DNA of 45,133 nt from positions 1 through 45,133 of the forward strand of contig SFGF01000023.1 in NCBI GenBank assembly GCA_004556655.1, written 5' to 3'. This DNA is from Lachnospiraceae bacterium. Its GTDB lineage: Bacteria; Bacillota; Clostridia; Lachnospirales; Lachnospiraceae. Of the stretch, positions 41,402-45,133 are shown one piece after another. The translations under genes and the position numbers were made by a program. Every line of letters starts with the position of its first letter. Positions within the stretch are counted from its first letter, which is position 1. A model generated the notes under the pieces. The model did no database searches. It was not told the DNA's origin and saw only the letters and a list, made by a program, of their open reading frames with translations.

Positions 41402-43438
41402 ATGGAAAGCAGAAAAGATTATCTTATGTTTGTATTGGAAAAACTGAGAGAGAGAATCCGTAAAATCGATCTGATGATTCTGGAAGGAGAAAAAGAGATC
41501 GAGGGAATGCATGATTATTACTGGAAAAATTATACGGAGATGGATCAGTATGGATATGAAAATTTTGATAATCAGCAGGCACTTCTGAGCCAGATCAACA
41601 CCAATCAGGAACAATTAAAACTGCGAAACAGATTGAGAAAAATGCTGGATTCGCCCTATTTCGGAAGAGTAGATTTTTGTTACGAGGGCGAGGATGAGCC
41701 GGAAACTTTCTATATTGGAATCGGAAATTTTGCGGAGGATGCTGGGAAAATTCCGTTGATTTATGACTGGAGAGCTCCTGTGAGCGGATTGTTTTATGAT
41801 TTTGATAAGGGACCGGCTTTTTATGAAGCTCCGGGCGGCTGTATGGAAGGAGAAATCACATCCAAATGGCAGTATAAGATCCGTTATGGAAAAATGGTGT
41901 ATGCATTTGAGAGTGATATTAAAATTGATGATGATATTCTAAAAGCAGAATTGGGTGCCAATGCGGATGTACAGCTGAAGAACATCATCCGTACTATTCA
42001 GAAGGAGCAGAATGCAATCATTCGTAATACGAAAGACCGTATTCTGGTGATTCAGGGAGCTGCGGGGAGTGGAAAAACCTCTGTGGCTTTGCATCGTATC
42101 GCTTATCTTTTATATCATGATAGAAAGAATCTGCAGTCATCCAATATTTTAATTCTGTCTCCAAACAGCGTGTTTTCGGACTATATTTCTCATATTCTCC
42201 CGGAACTGGGGGAAGAAAATATCCGGGAAATGAGCTTTGATTTGTTTGCTTATCAGGAACTGCTGGATACGATCGGGGACTGTGAAGACAGATATGATTT
42301 GATCGAGCAGAATATGCAGGATCCGTCCCGGGGAGAAATGTATCACAGGAAGCAGTCAAAAGAGTTTATCAGTCAGATGGAAGGATTTCTGGCGGTATTG
42401 GAAGACGAGCTGATGTGTTTTAAAGATGTGGAATACAGAGGATATAAGATTTTGTCTTCAAGAGTGATATCCCTGTTTTACTATCAGTTTCAGGATATTC
42501 CTTTGCTGTCAAGAATGGATGCAGTGATGGAATATTTTATGGATGAATATGAGACGCTGATGGGAAAAGATCTTCCGGAAGAAGAAAAGATGTATTGGCA
42601 GGATAAATTCCGAAGTATGTATGAGACAAGAGACCTGTACCGTATTTACAGCCGTTTTCTGGAGTCGGAAGGATATCCGGCACTTCCTGAAGCAGAACGT
42701 GAGAAGCGAATTCTCCGTTATGAAGATGTGTATCCGATGCTTTATATGAAATATCGTCTGATTCGTCGTTCAAAGAGAAGAAATGTAAAGCATCTTGTGA
42801 TTGATGAAATGCAGGATTACACCAGACTACAGTATCAGATTTTGGAGGAAATATTCCCATGTCGTATGACAATCCTTGGAGATAAGGCTCAGACCATGGA
42901 TGAAAAGCAGCAGGATGTTTTCACATTTCTTCCTAAAGTACTGGGAAAAGATATACGCAAGATCGTGATGAATAAAAGTTACAGAAATACAGTAGAAATT
43001 GCCCATTATGCTGCTGATCTTGTGGGGATTACTGAATTGGATCTTTTTGAACGGCATGGTAAGCCGGTGGAAGAGATAACATGCAGGGATATGGAGAATG
43101 TATTGGATGTGATCGTGTCCAATCTCAGGTTGGAAAAAGAAGAATACGAGACGGCAGCAGTTCTGACGATGACAGCTGATGAAGCGCAGGAAATCTATCG
43201 GACGTTAAAAGAAAAGCTTGACGGCAGTGATATCTGTGTTGCTTATGTGGATCGTAACAGTAGCAGCTTTCAAAAAGGTATCACAGTTACTACCTTTTAT
43301 CTGGCAAAAGGGCTGGAATTTGATCAGGTATTTACATTGTACGGAAAACAGGAGGAAACAGCTTTGGTACGACAGGCAAAATATATCTGCGCCACCAGAG
43401 CATTGCATGAACTGTTTATGATATTCAGATATGTATAG
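41402..43438 (+). CDS. HelD-like UvrD/Rep-family ATPase (RNA polymerase recycling factor)
   Basis: HelD proteins bind RNA polymerase and use ATP to release stalled or idle enzyme from nucleic acid. The N-terminus is a coiled-coil arm. The HelD hallmark follows: PYFGRVDF, then YIGIGNF and LIYDWRAPVSGLFYD. Walker A is GAAGSGKTSVALHRIAYLL (Lys225), motif II is LVIDEMQDYTRLQYQIL and motif III ILGDKAQTM. The C-terminal motif VTTFYLAKGLEFDQV reads Phe-Tyr-Leu-Ala-Lys-Gly-Leu-Glu, where UvrD has a Thr-(hydrophobic)-His-x-(Ala/Ser)-Lys-Gly pattern. 678 residues, shorter than B. subtilis HelD (774). Its last eight bases lie before the next gene's likely start. Confidence 0.88.
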   Translation: MESRKDYLMFVLEKLRERIRKIDLMILEGEKEIEGMHDYYWKNYTEMDQYGYENFDNQQALLSQINTNQEQLKLRNRLRKMLDSPYFGRVDFCYEGEDEPETFYIGIGNFAEDAGKIPLIYDWRAPVSGLFYDFDKGPAFYEAPGGCMEGEITSKWQYKIRYGKMVYAFESDIKIDDDILKAELGANADVQLKNIIRTIQKEQNAIIRNTKDRILVIQGAAGSGKTSVALHRIAYLLYHDRKNLQSSNILILSPNSVFSDYISHILPELGEENIREMSFDLFAYQELLDTIGDCEDRYDLIEQNMQDPSRGEMYHRKQSKEFISQMEGFLAVLEDELMCFKDVEYRGYKILSSRVISLFYYQFQDIPLLSRMDAVMEYFMDEYETLMGKDLPEEEKMYWQDKFRSMYETRDLYRIYSRFLESEGYPALPEAEREKRILRYEDVYPMLYMKYRLIRRSKRRNVKHLVIDEMQDYTRLQYQILEEIFPCRMTILGDKAQTMDEKQQDVFTFLPKVLGKDIRKIVMNKSYRNTVEIAHYAADLVGITELDLFERHGKPVEEITCRDMENVLDVIVSNLRLEKEEYETAAVLTMTADEAQEIYRTLKEKLDGSDICVAYVDRNSSSFQKGITVTTFYLAKGLEFDQVFTLYGKQEETALVRQAKYICATRALHELFMIFRYV

Positions 43439-43472
43439 ATATTCATATAAGGCAGAAAGGAAGAAAGTGATT

Positions 43473-44093
43473 ATGACAAACAGTGAGAGAAGAGACAGAG
43501 GGATGGCTTATATTTCCGATGACGGTGTGATGGAGGAACAGAAGGTGTGCAGAAGAGTTCTGCAGGAGCTGAATACCGTGGATCGGGCGGATTTTTCAAA
43601 AATCAGCCAACTGGTAAAAGAACTTTTGGGAAAATCGGAAGGAGCTTTTATTAATCCTCCATTTTACTGTGATTATGGTACACATATTGAGGTGGGAAAG
43701 AACTTTTTTGCAAATTATAATTGTACGATCCTTGACGTGGCGACTGTTAAAATCGGAGATAACTGTCAGATGGCACCGAATGTGGCAATCTATACAGCTG
43801 GTCATCCATTGCATCCGGTAGCCCGGAATTCTGCCTATGAATACGGTATTCCGGTGGAAATCGGGGATAACTGCTGGATCGGGGGCAATACAGTAATCCT
43901 TCCGGGCGTACATATCGGTGATAATTGTGTGATCGGTGCGGGCAGTGTTGTAACAAAAGATATTCCCGACTGGTCTGTAGCAGCCGGAAATCCATGTAAA
44001 GTGATCCGTAAAATAACAGAGGAAGATAAAAGATTTTACTTCAGGGATCAGGAATTTGATCCGGAAGCCTGGGAGGTAATCAGCAAACTGTAA
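43473..44093 (+). CDS. sugar O-acetyltransferase (maltose/galactoside acetyltransferase type)
   Basis: Acetyl-CoA-dependent acetylation of a sugar hydroxyl, thought to detoxify non-metabolised sugars. An N-terminal Mac domain (RDRGMAYISDDGVMEEQ) leads into left-handed beta-helix hexapeptide repeats (VKIGDNCQMAPNVAIYTAGH with the catalytic His, then IGDNCWIGGNTVILPGV and IGDNCVIGAGSVVTKDI). ATG 43473 follows AAAGGAAG. An upstream in-frame ATG (43431) would overlap the HelD-like gene. 206 residues, full length. Confidence 0.94.
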   Translation: MTNSERRDRGMAYISDDGVMEEQKVCRRVLQELNTVDRADFSKISQLVKELLGKSEGAFINPPFYCDYGTHIEVGKNFFANYNCTILDVATVKIGDNCQMAPNVAIYTAGHPLHPVARNSAYEYGIPVEIGDNCWIGGNTVILPGVHIGDNCVIGAGSVVTKDIPDWSVAAGNPCKVIRKITEEDKRFYFRDQEFDPEAWEVISKL

Positions 44094-44103
44094 TACAAAC
44101 CGG

Positions 44104-45015
44104 TCAATGGGTTGAGGTGGGAATGTCTGCTTTGCGGAATTCACCCGGAGTACAGCCATATTTTCTGAGAAACAGTTTAGAATAATAGCTGAGATGATTA
44201 AAACCGCAGTTGAGTGCGATCTGTGTGATACTTTCCGTTGTATTTTTCAACAGATAACAGCTCACTTCCAGGCGGTAAGCGTTTAAAAAATCAATGGGTG
44301 ACTGCTGAAGGTAGCGTTTGAAGAGGGAACAGCATTTGCTTCTGCAGACGCTTCCTGAAGCAGCGATGTCATCCAGAGTCAGCTTATCAGCATAATGTTG
44401 ATAAATATAGGAAACCATATCTTTTTGGATAGAAAGATCGGAAGAGATGGGCAGTGAATCATCATGAAATATTTTTTGACAATGGTTATATATGGTAATC
44501 CACAGTAAATGCGCCAGTCCGATGATTTCTATTTCATATCCGGGAGTTGCCTGTTGTTTCTTTTCTAATATACAATCCAGATAATAAAGCACTTTTCGCC
44601 CGGTTTCATCCGAAGGATTAAAAACCTGGTATTCAAATTGAGAATTTTCTACAATAGGGGATACGTATTTTGTATACAGATTCTTATTGGGAGTTAACAG
44701 AGAAGAATGAAAGATAAATCCAAAATATTCACATTCTTCATTGTTAACAGAATAATTATAATGCATCTGTCTGGCGTTTACCATGATACAGTCATTTTCC
44801 CTGAGCAGTATATTTTTCCCGTTAACATAGTAATTCATCCGCCCTTTTTTTACATAGCTGAATTCCATATCTTCGTGCCAGTGGCAGAGAGCCCGACTAT
44901 TGAGATAGGCGGAGAGATACTTATATTGAACATAAAGAGGAATACCGGCTTCATCATAAGGGATGATTTCTGAATTGTCCGGCATGACTTTGGTACTTAA
45001 TTTTTGAAGATTCAT
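44104..45015 (-). CDS. AraC family transcriptional regulator
   Basis: A cytosolic DNA-binding regulator. An N-terminal cupin-type sensor domain (CHWHEDMEFSYVKKGRMNYYV) and a C-terminal pair of helix-turn-helix motifs (LDDIAASGSVCRSKCCSLFK and ITQIALNCGFNHLSYYSKLF, followed by KYGCTPGEFR) are clear. The ligand is probably a sugar, but this cannot be read directly. The ATG complementary to 45013-45015 is chosen because GGGAGG lies just upstream on the - strand; the open frame extends further but only through the end of a mobile element. 303 residues. It converges on the acetyltransferase gene with only ten bases between. Its native promoter region seems to have been displaced by the element. 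Confidence 0.9.
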   Translation of the reverse strand: MNLQKLSTKVMPDNSEIIPYDEAGIPLYVQYKYLSAYLNSRALCHWHEDMEFSYVKKGRMNYYVNGKNILLRENDCIMVNARQMHYNYSVNNEECEYFGFIFHSSLLTPNKNLYTKYVSPIVENSQFEYQVFNPSDETGRKVLYYLDCILEKKQQATPGYEIEIIGLAHLLWITIYNHCQKIFHDDSLPISSDLSIQKDMVSYIYQHYADKLTLDDIAASGSVCRSKCCSLFKRYLQQSPIDFLNAYRLEVSCYLLKNTTESITQIALNCGFNHLSYYSKLFLRKYGCTPGEFRKADIPTSTH

Positions 45016-45035
45016 GGATCTACCTCCCTTTATAA

Positions 45036-45133
45036 GTGACATGCTCCCACCACTTAACTTCGTTTGAAGTGGGGGCTTCTTACTCAATGCCCCTAATGGG
45101 GCAAGTATCAATAAGCTATCCCCGCCTGCCCGG
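45036..45133 (-). mobile_element. right end of an IS200/IS605-type TnpB element (partial, putative omega-RNA scaffold)
   Basis: Read on the - strand, this stretch holds a TGCCCC-ATTA-GGGGCA hairpin (45088-45103), then AAGCCCCCACTTC, an inner ACTTC/GAAGT pairing and AAGTGGTGGGAG, ending in CATGTCAC. This layout (GAAGCCCCCAC... GTGGTGGGAG near the terminus) is what I know from the right ends of tnpB-carrying IS605/IS1341 elements, where it forms the omega-RNA scaffold. The transposase/tnpB part would lie beyond the window. The boundary near 45036 is inferred. Confidence 0.6.

Noticed and set aside
45016..45111. N-terminal extension of the AraC open frame to 45111
   Set aside because: The extra codons only read through the terminal hairpins of the mobile element; the strong GGGAGG lies just before the 45015 start.

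Overview
The window is a chromosomal segment of a low-GC Gram-positive anaerobe, most likely a Lachnospiraceae (Clostridia) of the Blautia/Ruminococcus type. The evidence is a Firmicutes-style dcw (division and cell-wall) cluster with two tandem class B PBPs and a TTG-start ftsZ, a pyruvate-phosphate dikinase of the Clostridium symbiosum type, strong AGGAGG ribosome-binding sites and canonical sigma-A promoters. The genus is not resolved. Nearly all genes lie on the + strand. Only a HAD phosphatase and a terminal AraC regulator are on the - strand.

Layout. 1-5.7 kb: ppdK, a decayed sugar-binding lipoprotein gene, a cytidylate-kinase-like protein and ychF. 5.7-15.2 kb: first part of the dcw cluster (MraZ operator, mraZ, rsmH, ftsL, a PBP2/FtsI-type PBP, a SpoVD-like PBP, mraY, murD) plus an RluA-type pseudouridine synthase. 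15.2-23.7 kb: an unrelated metabolic block (citrate synthase behind a structured leader, RidA, HAD, PutP, TruA, an unknown protein, GH36 alpha-galactosidase). 23.7-28.8 kb: the dcw cluster resumes with ftsW/spoVE, murA, ftsQ/divIB and ftsZ. 28.8-31.7 kb: a tight three-gene unit (DUF362 protein, D-2-hydroxyacid dehydrogenase, nucleotidyltransferase-like protein). 31.8-32.2 kb: tRNA-Leu(CAA), tRNA-Val(CAC), tRNA-Gly(CCC). 32.3-34.8 kb: Ca/Na antiporter, nitroreductase, a small Cys-rich protein and a membrane protein. 34.8-45.0 kb: sbcD-sbcC, AI-2E family protein, M18 aminopeptidase, HelD-like ATPase, sugar O-acetyltransferase, and the AraC regulator on the opposite strand. The last ~100 bases look like the right end (omega-RNA region) of an IS200/IS605-type TnpB element that continues outside the window.

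The most interesting signal is the 60-base gap between the two PBP genes. A perfect 12-bp inverted repeat there buries the Shine-Dalgarno of the second (SpoVD-like) PBP. A sigma-E-like promoter (GAATAAC-N14-CATACACT) is placed so that its transcript would start after the 5' arm and leave the ribosome-binding site free. A strong sigma-A promoter at the end of the PBP gene then restarts transcription for mraY-murD. Together these suggest that a sporulation gene is insulated inside an essential cell-wall operon. Other leads are a 10-bp-periodic GTGG operator before mraZ, a two-hairpin leader before citrate synthase, a KTA instead of KTG motif in the second PBP, and the IS605 end sitting 20 bases from the araC start codon. 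No intergenic stretch exceeds 300 bases. I saw no rRNA, CRISPR array, prophage or complete insertion sequence.
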